Below, piece after piece: positions 11,602 through 24,690 of a DNA stretch of 64,000 nt (within the stretch, counting starts at the first letter, position 1; each line of letters begins with the position of its first letter). Origin of the DNA: Prostheceraeus crozeri. Its lineage: Eukaryota; Platyhelminthes; Polycladida; Euryleptidae. The stretch lies in contig CAJQUW010011554.1 in assembly GCA_907163375.1 (NCBI GenBank), positions 62,001-126,000 of the forward strand, in the 5' to 3' direction. Position numbers and translations under genes: made by a program. The notes beneath the pieces are model-generated. The model did no database searches. It saw only the letters and a list, made by a program, of their open reading frames with translations, and was not told the DNA's origin.

Positions 11602-12569
11602 CTAAATCAATATATCCAGAGAGGTTCAATTGTATGAGAGTTGATTGAGTCTGGAGAGTGATGTTTTCGGTGTTAGAGCGGTAGGTATGTTAGGTACAGT
11701 ATGAAGATGCGCGGCGTTTATCCTTCACCATACACTGATTGTGAATGTGAAATTTAAAACTCGAATTACTTGATTAGCATCTGACATTTCAATTTAATTA
11801 ACGATGGCTAAATTTATCCGGCTGCCAACTTGCAGTTCGTTTCCTAGATCGTTGCATAGTACAAAAAATTGTTACATCTAATTCTAAATTTGATGATAAA
11901 CTGATAAACAATTAGTAAATTTGTTCACGTATTCAGCCGAGACACTTGGTTTAGGAAACAGTGTAGTTTGCCGAGTCAAATGAAGCAATTGGTGATTGTT
12001 TGCCCTGTGTTCTGTTGCTTCGACAGTGTTATTTCAGATGTCATGTTAGCCCTCTTTTCACTCAATGCATTGTGTCATGATTGATGAGCTGCTCTTGTTA
12101 ATCCATTTATCGAATACAAGCGTCTTTATTCCTACTATGGTGTGTAGAATATGCCATTGTTTGCTTTCAACAGGTGCAGACGAGACAAGCTCTCGTGTGA
12201 TCCGAGATTCAAGATCTTCAGACGCAAGTGAGGGAAATGATGACTTGACCAATGTCTGAGTGAGGAAATAGTACAAATTGGAAGTTTGCCAGTGAACTGC
12301 TGAACCTGCTTTGATAAAACGTTGATATCTTACAGATATATTTGTGTCCAGAATTGAAAACTCCAGCGTTAATGCTTTAATCTGTACGGAGAGAAGGAGA
12401 GGAATCCCTTCGCTGTAGGCGATAAAGTGTATCTGAGACCTGCATCTGGGAAATGTGATTTGAGATAAACAGTCACCCACACTGTTGCCTAGATTAACTC
12501 CAGCGTTTCTGTGATTTTAGAAGACAACGGAATTGCTGGCTACGTGAATCACATTGGACTTGTGCGACG
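11602..12569. repeat. Pre-LINE block, copy 2
   Basis: This is duplicated at 51820-52784 and ends at 1-134. A 140-residue minus-strand ORF (12058-12480) recurs only partly intact at 52276-52698 and has no recognisable domain; I do not call it a gene. Nothing else is seen in the block. Confidence 0.55.
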
Positions 12570-15500
12570 GTCACGTGAAAGTGTCAACACAGCGGTGTTC
12601 GTGCGGTACTTGCGTCAACATCCTCGTCTTAGAAAATAGGCCAGTTTGGCGTATGTCGTTCCCCCTCCGCGTGGTGGTACCCGCCTCGTTCTTCGGATGG
12701 GAGGGATCGAAACGGGGGACGCTTTCCCGAGTGTCCGTCTGTTAACGTGCTGCCACAATCGGACTTTTTCCTGGCTATTTCTGGGTTGGTCGTGGAGAAA
12801 TACCCCTTCTTCTGTGTTTATCTTAACGGCCACTTTCTTTCATCTCCTCTCCCTCGGCTTCTCACTCTTCTCCTGCTCTTCATGTCATGTCCGTCATCTC
12901 GCTACCCTCCTAGGTACCCATGCGGAGTCTGTCAGAGATGTGCTGGTTACACCGGACGCTCTGTTCATTGCTCGGCATGTAAACTTTGGATTCATCTTCG
13001 CCTCTTACCACCCGTGCATTCAACGCCCTGCCCAGGCGTCACCAATGTGTCTGTCCCACCTGCATTCCTGCTAACTTTCGTTTTCCTTCATTACGCCAGC
13101 TGTTTCTGCCTCAGATCGCTCTTACACCTCTCGCACGCGCCCAGTCTACCGCATCCGTCCAATCCTCGGCCCCTCTGACCTCTTCCCTGCATCCCCGCGT
13201 CGTCCTCTCTCGTCTCGACCTCCGCCCGCTTCTTCCTCCTCCATGTAGGCACGCCCGCCGCTTGGAGCTCACTCACTTTTTGGTTTCAATCCTTTACGTT
13301 GTCATCTTAATCCAGGAAACGAAACATCTCCCGTCCATTACTTTTCGTATTCCTGGGTACAAATGCTATAGCCAGGATCGGATGATTCAGCCCCCGCCGC
13401 GTCAGCGGTGGAGACGTGATGACTGGTTCGGGATGGTGTCACGCATTCTCTTTGGCCCATCCTTCGCTCGCTTCGTCTGACTATTCCTGTAGCTTCCTTG
13501 GTATTCACGTGCACCTCCGTTCTAACACTATCTCTTTGCTTAACGCCTACGTCCCGTTATCTGCGCCCCTACTGAGGTGGTCTGCTCGCCCCGTCTCTTC
13601 TCTCCTTCCTCATTCTCCTCTTCCCCGTCCACCTTCATCTTCGGGGATATTACTGCTCACCACCCCTCTCAACGACCCTTACACTACCACTCTCCTGCAG
13701 CAGTGTTGTGGATGGCGCACCTCCCCGGACCTCAGTCTGGTACCTCCGTCTCGTTCCCCTAGATGTGGCTGTTCCGTCCATCCTGACTGGATCCGACCAC
13801 CTCTCCATCTCTGTTAAGATGCCTCTCTCACCACACTATTCTCCCAATGACACAAACCTTCTTATAACTATAAAGAGGCTCGTTGGGATGACTACATGAC
13901 TCATGTAATTTTTCATTGTCCCGTCCGTGACTCGTACTCTTCTCTGACTTGTACTGAAGCCGCTGCTTCCTTTTCCTCTATCATTCTCGAAGCGGCAAAA
14001 TCTTCAATTCCTTTAAGTTGCATACGCCGGTTCCCGAAAGCTTGGTGGTCCGCGGAGCTAGATCAGCTCGTCCGTGTCCGTCGCCAGGCATTCAGACGGC
14101 CCATAGAAGTGAAGCGGATCGTCAGGCTTATGTTTTTGCATCCCGTTCTGCCTCCAGAGCCACTTCTAAAGCGAAAGCTGATGCTTGGCAACGGAAAGTG
14201 TCCAGTCTTCTTCCTCCGCTCTGTAGATGGTATTCCCAAATCTTCCAGTTCTGATTCAACCTTTCCCGGGTGTAGCTCTGCTAAGGCCACAGCCACCCGT
14301 TAGGCTTCTTGTCTCAAGAGTCACTTCTCTAGATCTCTTCCTTCCGATCGCCGTCTTGAAAGCCGCTGCTTCCTTCGTGAGCTCTGCTCTTCTACTTGCA
14401 CCTGCCCACCCTTCTGCTCCACTTTTAGCCTGTCGGAGCTCACCACAGCTAGTAGTGCTCACCGCAGCCGGTTCTGACCACGTCTCGTGCACTCTATTCC
14501 AAAATCTTCCTCCTTCTGCCCTGGCTTTTCTTTTGTTCATCTTCAACCTCTCTTGTTGCACCCACTCCTTTCACTCCGCCTGGAAATCTTCCACCATCTA
14601 GCCGTTGCACAAATGTGGCAAATCCACAGACGATTCGTTTCGTCGTATCTGCCTTACATATTGTAGAAGGAAAAAGACGGACAAGCGCGTTGTGTCGATT
14701 CTGTTTTTATTTGATTACTCAGTCAGCATTCAATTACTGGAAGTCTCTACTAAGTCTTTCGAAACCTGTAGCCAATGATTGGGAACTCGCGTTAATTTGT
14801 CTGCCAAGTTATCGGCTGACCTCAACATATGAGGTTCGACTACAATATTTTCGGTTTCAATTATTTCCTTCAGAATGTCAAGCCGGCGGCGAATCAGTCG
14901 CTCCGAAAGGGCCCTGGTCTTAACATTGTGCGTCTTATTTATAACAGCCATGAGCCATTTATAAACAGTAGAAGAATCAGTTTTAATGATAACTTTCTTA
15001 TTTCCCCATCTCAAGGCCATGTTGAGACCTTTTATGACAGCGTCCAGCTCAATCAAATTTATGTGAGCTGCGTCATCCCGTGGCCTGAGCCAAGATGCGT
15101 CCTCGATAATATTATCTCCGATCGCTAAGACTACCCCTATGGCAAGGTTACTAGCGTCAGCCCAAACAACAATCGGCTCATCAGAAGAGTCAATTGTCAA
15201 TGCCCCAAGAGCGTCCGTTCCTCTTTGTGGCGCTTCTTCCGTTCTTCTCATCCATTTTGTGTAGCTGTTACTTACCCGCGTGAGCCCCTGGTCTACTGTG
15301 CTCCGTTCCTCCTCCCCGTGGTCACCTCCCTCCTTCTCCATGTCCTTGGCCGTGTCCTCCCGCTGCTCCCGTTCCGACCCGATCCCTCTTCGAATCGCTT
15401 TGGTCCGAGACCACCTTTCCTCCCTCCCCGCTGCTGACCTGACCATCTGGACTGACGGCTTCGTTATTGGACGACTCGAACCAGGTGGCTTTGCTGTTTT

Positions 15501-15715
15501 CATAACATGACCTTCCACTTTCTCTCTTTCCTTTCATGCTGGAGCGCACTGTTCAAGCTTCACAGCTTCACAGCCCCTCTTTGTCTTTCACGGACCCTAT
15601 GAGCTTTCACCCGACGCCCTCTTCGTTTTCATTTGCGACCTCTTGGCCTTTACTAGCGCCTCCTTTGCTTCTCCTGGCACCGCTTCGCTTTCATCGGCGC
15701 CCATTTGGTGTGTAT
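12570..15715 (+). mobile_element. LINE-A copy 2, chimeric (contains an LTR-element fragment)
   Basis: It has the PHD-like finger (CGVCQRCAGYTGR near 12.92 kb), the EEP endonuclease (QETK, SDHLSISV) and the RNase H start with its first Asp kept (IWTDGFVIGRLEPGG near 15.45 kb). The RT segment present in copy 1 is missing. In its place, 14668-15202 is an antisense piece of an LTR retrotransposon. Copy 5 (52785-55920) has exactly the same composite structure. Several frames are used, so it is dead. Confidence 0.8.
14668..15202 (-). mobile_element. LTR-retrotransposon RNase H fragment inside LINE-A
   Basis: The minus strand reads VVWADASNLAIGVVL, then IKTDSSTVYKWLM and SADNLADKLTRVPNHWL. These are RNase H and connection motifs of a BEL/Gypsy-type LTR retrotransposon polyprotein. 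Only this piece is present, with no LTRs at its ends. The same fragment with the same junctions is at 54868-55405. It is a fossil fragment. Confidence 0.75.
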
Positions 15716-16860
15716 TACGAATTACTTCGAATTACATGCTGATAGTGATACGCAATTTCGTACACAAGCAATTTATGATTTTCGGATATTTAGAATAGCA
15801 TCATTGAAATCCTTTCTTCAATTGTTTGGGAGGCTTTCTTTGTGATGGAAGATGTTGATGCACAATGCTCGTCCTTCAATTATTTGTTAATAGATCATCT
15901 AAATGCCTGCATATGTCGGTCTGACTCGGAAACCTTAATCTCTACAGTCAATTCAGAATTTGCAAATTCCTGGACATCTGACTGGGATGTACTGATAACT
16001 ATCTCAGAGGCTGTCATATTCAAGCAATCCATATGCTTGAAAAAGTCACGTGGTTCTGATGTCATCCCGACAAAATTGACTTCGAGTTATCCGACTTCCT
16101 AGTGACTCGCCCATGAATTTTATACACGAACTCGATCAAGTAGCAGAAATTCCCTTCTTTTTGGAAGCATTCGATCATATCGCCTATTCCAAAATCGATT
16201 CTACTAAATATAAGACAATTCCAGTGTGGTCCCAACCCAAGCTAAACTGTTAGAGCGGATACTCGTAGGAACTATGCGTGGTGAATCTGAGTGTCGCACA
16301 ACACGGATTCAGAAGCAACCACTCTACTTCTACTGCTTGATTCAATCGATCAGGGACTTTTTTGCGGAGGGTCGCACAGCTTGGTTTTCCTTCTTCTTTT
16401 TTTATTGTGGATGAGAAGCTACTTACAATGCCATACATCTGTTATCAGGATTGATAGACAGTGCTCACGAGTAATAACTGTTAAGCGTAGAGAACCTCTC
16501 GGGCCTCCCACTTAAATGTATTTGTTTCTAACATCAGCACAAACTTTGCGAACATGCAAATACGATACGCAGATGATGCACATGTCGTCATACCTGTATT
16601 AAAGACATAAAAAGAACATGAAACACAAACAAAAGTAAACAATGGATTTAAGGCTATGCTGATCTGGTGTAAGGTTAACGATTTGAAGTTGAAGAAAGAA
16701 GTTAAGCATACTGATGTGTCTGAAAGGAAAGGAGGCGCTCCGAAACAGAGTTCCTACGCCCTTGAAATGTCATTGAATTTCCTGGAAGTCAAAGTGGTCC
16801 TGGAATGTCCTGGAATTTCACTAAAAATTCCTTTTCAATTTTTAAATGATTTTTGACTAA
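15716..16860 (+). mobile_element. LINE-B reverse transcriptase fragment (copy 1)
   Basis: The plus strand in mixed frames gives KKSRGSDVIPTKL (pre-RT linker), KLLERILVGTMRGE, a GFRSNHSTSTA-type block, ITVKRREPLG (the relic of a GVPQGS block) and RYADDAHVV-like coding. The family is Jockey/CR1-like and may be the same as the antisense EEP pieces. Compared with 55921-57050, this copy lacks about 11 nt ahead of the HGFRSNHS block and carries a stop where the sister keeps RYADDAHVVIPALK. It is dead. Confidence 0.65.
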
Positions 16861-17095
16861 ATTCGACTTTAAATCATTGACTAGCAATGCCACCATGCTT
16901 GTGCATGGTAGATGGGTCAATCCACGACGATTCACCCAATGACATGTGGACCTTAGTCTCAGATTTCGGACATTCTTTGTCCGACCTCGATCTCGTTTGA
17001 AATTCGCTTAATCAAGGTCAAGTTTGAACTATCAATTTTTGCGAGGTCCGGAATCGCTGGGAGGCCTGCATTTGTATGGTCAAAACGTCGTGCTC

Positions 17096-17450
17096 AGGGT
17101 GTTTCAGTTAATCTTGCTGATTTTTCGAGAGGAGTTTTATCACGTGTAAGAAGATGTTCAGCAACGTTCCAAGGAAAGCACAGTGTATTCTATGCATTTT
17201 AAGTATGAAAATAGACCAAGAATGCTTAAATCACAAGAATTATAGCTATCAAGAAACACATCGTTTTATTTGGGTTTTCCTTCACAAGAATAAAGTTTCC
17301 AATATCCTGTTCAACAGAAACAGCACAACGATGAATGAGTCGCCTGATCACATCAGTGTCGATCTCGCAAAGAATGACCGCTAGCTTCGTTTTCAAATCT
17401 TAGCGTCCGAGGTCGGGAATCATTGAAAAGACGGTGTCGTAGATAAACCG
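17096..17450 (-). mobile_element. Mariner-like transposon, truncated copy 2
   Basis: It begins with AGGGTGTTTCAGTTAATCTTG, as in the other copies, and runs in register for about 350 bp. It then stops at the abrupt join to block U (TGAGTAGAGAAG). Only the left end, with the terminal repeat and the 3' end of the transposase region, remains. Confidence 0.6.
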
Positions 17451-20400
17451 TGAGTAGAGAAGACAAGCCTTCCTAGGCTCGATCAGACCTACACACCAAA
17501 GGTCACATCAGAGACCAAAGAGAAATACTAGTTTGTTTGAGAGCATAACCTCTTACCCTCACGTTAATCGTGTGTGATCCCTCCTCCAAAGCGCATATTG
17601 AAATCGAAAGTGTACTCATATTTTTTGGAGAAGGCTGGAGGATTTTCCTGTCTGTTAGAGAGTGGAGAAAAACCGTGTGAAGCACACATCAACTAGATGG
17701 GAGGAGCCGAGTCGCATGCTTGCAACGTAAAGCGACATTTGACAAACTTTCATCGAAAATGATTGATAATTGATGCAGCAATGATCCTTAAAATAGGTTC
17801 AGGTAAGCCTATAATGATCTATGATGTAGGTTACCAGTTAATGTTGCAAATAACTAGGCTATATCTACTTGCCACCCGAAGTCGGTGTCGGAGTCCTATC
17901 AAAAGCCGGAGTCGTATCAACCCTCGGAGTCGGAGTCCTATCAAATTGATGAGACTCTGCATCCCTGCTTTCTAGTTGCTTTTTCGTCAAATCGGGGTTT
18001 ATGTAAACCTGCTTGAAAGCATCATTATTTCGGAGCAGATTGGATTTCGTCAGTAATTGAGACCGATCATCAAGCTTTGTGAACGCCTCTCCATGCGTGA
18101 AGTGAGAGACGTTGCATCTGCATGAGCTGTGATGTGCTTTACGTCCAAATCAATTGCGCAGATTTGATCACTTGCAACGGATGTCAGACGAAGGAGAATG
18201 TTGAGCTTTGAAGTGTCAGAACCGAGCATCAGAGGAGAGCAGAGAAGGCGGCGATAACACAATGGCCCGTGTCAATAACACACGTTGTTCCTCAAACTTA
18301 AAGTAATGGAAATTACCTCTGGCTGTGATAACTATTTCTGTCACTTTAGCTGTTGGTATTTACTGATTACCTGCAGCTGTATAGGCTAATTTTAGATCTT
18401 GGAGCTAATTAGATTGACTTTTTGCACATTATTCTTTTACACGGAACATCAACAATTAGTCCTGTGAACATTACAACTTCACCAACAATAAGCACGATCA
18501 TCGTCAAAACAATCATTGTATCGAAGCAGAGAAAATGAATGCAGACATTGCATAGATATCAGCTCTGGGTAGCGGAAATTGTTGCGTCACCTAAGCTATC
18601 GGTATTAATAAGGTGTAGGGAATTATCAGATTAATTTCCCTGAAGCTGTATTAGTAAGAGTCTGCAAGTCAACCAGACCTAAGCTAATGTACATTTACAA
18701 ATCCGTGCATCACGTCACATTAATGAATCCCCCGCTGCGCAGGATCATGACAAGCGCAAACCAGGCTCTACATTCGATAAATAGTGAATTTTCCAAAAAC
18801 TTCACTTTATTCTAATAGAATGATCAATCCAAATCTCTTAACGTTATCCATACCTGGGAGCGATTCGGTCCCATGTCGCATTTTGCAGAGATCCTTTCAG
18901 GGTTATAGCGTATTTTCAAACTTTCAGCAAGATATTGCTGGATTTGGTCCACTAAAATGTCAAACGCCAATCAAAGAGAGGTCATCATACAATGACTGAG
19001 AAACAGACTCATGAGTGCTCATGTAGGAATTCCTTCTGTCGACAATAGTATTCATTTCAAACTTTGAAATCAGGCATTTTGTCAGGCTATATTTCTCCGA
19101 AGCTTGGCGTGTGTGTGTGTGTTATGCGTGTGGATCTGATTCAAATATGACTAATATTGGAATAATGAGCCGAAAAACATTCAAATGTATTGAAGTAGTT
19201 ACGTTTTAGCAGCACATCAAAATAAAGAAAAGAGAAAACTAATAATATCTTTGCTGTGAAATTCTTAAATTGTTCATTTAGCTACTTAATACCTACAGTA
19301 TACCAAACCAAATGTTCTGCTGTTCAAAAACTTTATCCTAAAGCAATCTGAACAGCCGAAAATTCGGTGTAAGACCTCTGCTGCATGTAGGCTACCAACT
19401 GAATTTAAATATTGGTGTGCAGGGCTTTTAGCTTTCTTTTTATCAGAAAAGTATTTTATAGAAGTATATGAGTTCAAATATTAAAAGCTATTTATTGCAC
19501 GAATTCCACTGTTTTCATTAAAAATTGATGTCATCGTAAAAAACATACATTGGAAAAAATGTTAATTACAATTGTTTTATCATTTAAACTATTTTTGAAG
19601 AAGCAAGGAATAGTATGCAGGTAGGCCCTACTCATGAAAGTCCTATCATAATGCACAACCGAATATTTTGTTATTCTATGCTTTCACTATTTCATGCACT
19701 TTGGATCTGCTAGGCATCGCCAGATTTCAGTGTTATACATACTGAGCACTTATGAATGTTCGTAAAATTTTGTGTCACTGTGGATCTTTGACATTGTGAG
19801 AGCTTGCCAATAGGAAATATGCCTGTATGTTGTAATATTATCACACTCGACAATGTTTTAGCGGTTTCATTTTAAGAAAGTTGAGTATACCACAATAATG
19901 CTGAAAACGCGTGAAATACTCATAATACTCATGGCGTGTCAAAACGTGGAAAAGTATTATTCTTCTAAATATGTTCTCTATATTCAATTTACAGCAAATG
20001 GACGGTTTTACTGATGATTTTCCACTTTCAAGGACTTCTTCAGGACTTTGATTTAGGGTTCATCCGGCTCTGTAACAGAATGGGATGAGATATTTGAAGA
20101 AGAGATACTGGAGACGATGTTAAAATCCCCTGAGGCCAATTCCCTTAAATCCCCCTGGCTTTCGGAGAAGGCAATGCACTGATTTGCAGTAGCCATGGTG
20201 ATTTCTGTTGTCGCCCTCTTTTTGTCTGTCGGACTACAAAGCGGCGATGTGATCGTGTTAGTCTTTGTGGATCATTCAGACGTAGGAGTATAGAGCATTC
20301 TTCTCTTTTGTAACTTGGCTTGTGAACTTTGACTTAACTCAGCTCACCATCTGATATCTGGAAATGCTTTGAACCTTCATGCCTTATTATCCTTATTTCC

Positions 20401-21104
20401 TGCTGCTCCTTTTTTTATATCGATGATAATTTTGAAAATATTGGCACTTTATTAGGCTAATGATGCTTCTGTTGATGGTATAAAATTGATTAACTCAGCA
20501 GTTCGTTCTGTGCTGGATCTTCCTTGGACATTTAGTTAACAAATGTGGTGGTATAACAGAATTGGCAATGCACCACTTGTCGATGTGGAAGTCTTGAAGG
20601 TCATTGGTTCGAGTCTATTCCCATTAGGAAGTGTCGCCGCTCTCACTGTGTGTTAAATGTCTCAATCTCCAGCGTCACCAGGGAATTGCTGTCCCATCCG
20701 TTGGGAATTCGGAAGGGTGAAGTAAAAGATTAGGAATAGATTGAATCGTGTACATTGTTTTTATTGATCTATTTATTTAAGTGGGAAAATTTCTAAATCA
20801 TATTTTGAGATTTCAAGTTACCTCTGTCGATTGCATATCCATTTTTGTCTACTTTTCGTTTCAGATTGGATATCGGTGAATTCGCAGCAGTCTGAAGTGA
20901 ATATTTTTGAATGAGTAGCCGTTTTGAGTAGCAGAGATAGTGCTCGCATCGAACGAAGCAGTTTCTGGTAACTGGAAGACTGATTGAATATTTGATTGGT
21001 CGTGGAATGACGATATCATAGAGTCCACAGCAATCAATACTTGATCTTTGTCATGACTGGGAAAGTTTGACAGATCTTGTTATTATATCTTTTTAAGTAA
21101 TAGC
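17451..21104. repeat. Upstream block U, copy 2
   Basis: Near-identical to 4831-8825. No gene is seen. Relative to copy 1 it lacks the part equivalent to about 7530-7915, so the GGCTTTCGGAGAAGGCAATG motif joins directly to the CACTGATTTGCAGTAGCC segment. It carries the CGGAGTC repeats near 17880-17940, a GT microsatellite near 19110 and the candidate splice acceptor ending at 20864. Confidence 0.7.
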
Positions 21105-22207
21105 ATGTCCTCTAAATGCAAAAAGTCAATGTCAAGTTGTTCAAGTGACGTTGTCAGCAAAACCTTTGTTCATGTAAGAGAGAGGAGATTTCAATGTAAC
21201 TATTGCTCTAAATCATTCTTCACGAAGTCTAGTAAAACCCTTCACGAACAACGTGTTCATATAAGAGATAAGTCCTATCAGTGCCAATATTGCTCTAAAT
21301 CATTCGTCAGGAAGGATCATAAAGTTGAACACGAACAAAGTGTTCATGTCAAAAAAAAATTTTTCAATGTCAATATTGCTCTAAATCTTTCTTCAGGAAG
21401 TGTAGTAAAGTCTTACACGAACAAAGTGTTCATGTCAGAGATAGGTCCTATCACTGTCAATATTGCCCTAAATCATTCGTCTCGAACGGTAGAAAAGTCC
21501 GCCATGAGCATGATGTTCATTTAAGAGATAAGTCCTATGAGTGTCAATATTGCTCTAAATCTTTCTTCGCGAGGAGTAGTAAAGTCAGTCACGAACAAAG
21601 TGTTCATGTCAGAGATAAGTCTCATCAGTGCCAATATTGCTCTAAATCATTCTTCCTGAAGAGTGGAAAGGTCTTACACGAACAAAGTGTTCATGTCAGA
21701 GATAAGTCTTATCAGTGTCAATATTGCCCTAAATTTTTCTTCCGAAGTGATGCTCAAGTCTTACACGAACAAAGTGTTCATTTGAGAGAGAAGCCATTGC
21801 AATGTAGATATTGTCCTAAATTTTTCTCCTATCGAACATCTCAGCTTCGTCATGAAAGAACCTGTAAACTAGGAATCCATCATGAGCATAAGATTTGTAA
21901 TTCCGATAAAGAATCTTCTAATGACATGAATTCTTCATCTGCTCCGGAAATGAGTAGTGACAGAAACCCACAGACTGAAGATCTTGAGAAGCTCATTGAA
22001 TTAGTCAATAGTGAAAAAGCAAAACCTGACAGACATCTGCAATGTAAGCCCAACGAGACGAAGAAAGTGGAGGTGAAGTCGAGACGCTGCAGTTTGTGCT
22101 TGAAAATGTACAATCGTCAAACAGATAGGACTCATCCAATTTTCATCAAGAACGGATATGAAACTCCTTCTCTGTGTGACCGTTGTTCTGATGTGTTATA
22201 CTCGTAG
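21105..22207 (+). pseudogene. C2H2 zinc-finger gene with one frameshift (ZNF2)
   Basis: It matches ZNF1, ZNF3 and ZNF5 throughout, with eight fingers and the same C-terminal C-x2-C...C-x2-C module ending SDVLYS. After two fingers the reading frame shifts in an A/T homopolymer near 21351-21364: five T where ZNF3 has six, followed by an out-of-frame tail to 21524. The downstream frame is open to the normal stop, so this may be a recent pseudogene or an assembly error in a homopolymer. Helix residues of its fingers include TKSSKTL, RKDHKVE, RKCSKVL, SNGRKVR, ARSSKVS and LKSGKVL. It is closest to ZNF3. Confidence 0.8.
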
Positions 22208-22634
22208 AGGTGAAGCAGGATTAATGTCATGATTTGAGGATCAACGGGAGTTGGAATGATGTATGTATTTTAATGTACTGCGTGCAATGTATTGGCTAGA
22301 GAGCTGTATTAACATGAAAACGATAATTTACTGGAACGACCTTTTTCTGAATGTGAGTTGCATTGTAATTCTACATTTCGATGTCCTCTTGCTGTGTGAA
22401 TGAAGCATGTGTACTTGTAAAATTGAGTGATGTGCCGGATTTGTTGTCAGAAGCCGTGCTCTGATTCCTTTGTAGATGATGATTTGGTCTCCACTTGAGT
22501 GTGATTTGGTAGTTATTTATCATTACCTCTGAATGTGCCGATAAATACAGATTGCTTAGAATAGAATGATTTTCTGTCTCATCTTCATGTACGAGTACAA
22601 GGGTTGGCATTTGTATGGTCAAAACGTCGTGCAC
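22208..22634. repeat. Downstream block D, copy 2
   Basis: This is the ZNF 3' flank as in copy 1, ending at a mariner-like terminal repeat. No gene is seen. Confidence 0.55.
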
Positions 22635-22936
22635 AGGGTGTTTCAGTTGATCTTGCTGATTTTTCGAGAGGAGTTTTATCATGTGTAAGAAGATGACAAC
22701 GTTCCAAGGAAAGCACAGTGTATACTATGCATTTTAAGTATGAAAATAGACCAGGAATGTTTAAATCACAAGAATTATAGCTATCAAGAAACACATAGTT
22801 TTATTTGGGTTTTCCTTCACACAAATGAAGTTTTCCAATATCTTGTTCAACAGAAACAGCACAACGATGAATGAGTCGCCTGATCACATCAGTGTCGATC
22901 TCGCAAAGAATGACCGCTGGCTTCGTTTTCAAATCA
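22635..22936 (-). mobile_element. Mariner-like transposon, truncated copy 3
   Basis: It starts with the AGGGTGTTTCAGTTGATCTTG end and is cut off at CAAATC (22935), where LINE-A copy 3 begins. This junction defines the LINE-A 5' end. Confidence 0.6.
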
Positions 22937-22937
22937 T

Positions 22938-24690
22938 ACACACGTGAAAGTGTCAACACATCGGAAATCGACCGTGTTCGTGCGGTACTTGCGTCAACAT
23001 CCTCGTCTTCGAAAATAGGCCAGTTTGGCGTATGTTGTTCCCCCTCCAGGTGGAGGTACCCGCCCCGTTCTTCGGATCAGAGGGATCGAAATGGGGGACG
23101 CTTTCCCGAGTGTCCGTCTGTTGACGTGCTGCCCGCTTTGGGCTTTTGCCAAGCTATTTCTCCGTTGGTCGTGGAGAAATACCCCCTTCTTCCGTGTTTA
23201 TCTTCACGGCCACTTTCTTTCATCTCCTCTCCCCCGGCTTCTCACTCTTCTCCTGCTCTTCATGTTAGGAATCGATTGCAATCCTGGTCCGTCATCTGGA
23301 GACACCGGACGAAGTGCTGGTTACACCGGACGCTCTGTTCATTGCTTGGCATGTAAGCTTTGGATTCATCTTCGCCTCTTATCACCCGTGCATTCAACGC
23401 CCTGCCCAGGCGTCACCAATGTGTCTGTCCCACCTGCATTCCTACTAACTTTCGTTTTCTTTCATTACCCCAGCTGTTTCTGCCTCAGATTGCTCTTCCA
23501 CCTCTCCCACGCGAAGTCCACCGTATCCGTCCAATCCTCGGCGCCTCTGACCTCTTCCCTGCAACCCCGCGTCGTCCTCTCCCGTCTCGACCTCCGCCCG
23601 CTGCTTCCTCCTCCATGTAGGCACGCCCGCCGCTTGGAGCTCACTCACTTTTTGGTTTCAATCCTTTACGTTGTCACCTTAATCCAGGAAACGAAACATC
23701 TCCCGTCCATTACTTTTCGTATTCCTGGATACAAGTGCTACAGCCAGGATCGGATGATTCAGCCCCCGCCGCGTGAGTGGTGGAGACTGGTTCGGGATGG
23801 TGTCACGCATTCTCTTTGGCCCATCCCTCGCTCTCTTCGTCTGACTCTTCCTGTAGCTTCCTTGGTATTCACGTGCACCTCCGTTCTAACACTATCTCCT
23901 TGCTTAACGCCTACGTCCCCCCCCGCTAGCTGCGCCGCTACTGAGGTGGTCTGCTCGCGCCGTGTCTTCTCTCCTTCCTCATTCTCCTCTTCCCCGTCCA
24001 CCTTCATCTTCGGGGATATTACTGCTCACCACCCCTCTCAACGACCCTTACACTACCACTCTCCTGCAGCAGTGTTCTGGATGGCGCACCTCCCCGGACC
24101 TCAGTCTGGTACCTCCCTCTCGTTCCCCTAGATGTGGCTGGTCCGTCCATTCTGACTGGATCCGACCACCTCTCCATCTCTGTTAAGATGCCTCTCTCCC
24201 CACACTATTCTTCCAATGACGCAAACCTTCTTATAACTATGAAGAGGCTCGTTGGGATGACTACATGACTCATATAACTTTTCATTGTTCCGTCCCTGAC
24301 TTGTACTGAAGCCGCTGCTTCCTTTTCCTCTATCATTCTCGAAGTGATAAAATCTTCAATTCCTTTCAGTTGCACAGGCCGGTTCCCGAAAGCTTGGTGG
24401 TCCGCGGAGCTAGATCAGCTCGTCCGTGTCCGTCGCCAGGCATTCAGACGGCCATAGAAGTGAAGCGGATCGTCAGGCTTATGTTTCTGCATCCCGTTCT
24501 GCCTCCAGAGTCACTGCTAAAGCGAAAGCTGATGCTTGGCAACGGAAAGTGTCCAATCTTCTTCCTCCGCTCTGTAGATGGTATTCCCAAATCTTCCAGT
24601 TCTGATTCAACGTTTCCCGGGTGTAGCTCTGCTAAGGCCACAGCCACCCGTTACGCTTCTTTTCTCAAGAGTCACTTCTCTAGTCTCTAT
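22938..24690 (+). mobile_element. LINE-A copy 3 (5' half)
   Basis: It begins abruptly at CACGTGAAAGTGTCAACAC after mariner sequence. It carries the PHD-like region (GIDCNPGPSSGDTG, with part of the finger altered) and the EEP endonuclease (QETKHLPSITFRIPGY). A long frame at 23025-24131 covers the N-terminal region, but known motifs fall in more than one frame. It ends at the junction with an antisense LTR-element fragment at about 24690 and has no RT. It is dead. Confidence 0.75.

Noticed and set aside
12058-12480. 140-residue minus-strand ORF in the pre-LINE block
   Set aside because: The copy at 52276-52698 is split and no domain is recognisable; conservation is explained by segmental duplication.
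14730-15518. 262-residue minus-strand ORF as a single gene
   Set aside because: Its first half is antisense of LINE-A RNase H and its second half is the LTR-element RNase H fragment; it is open by chance across the junction.
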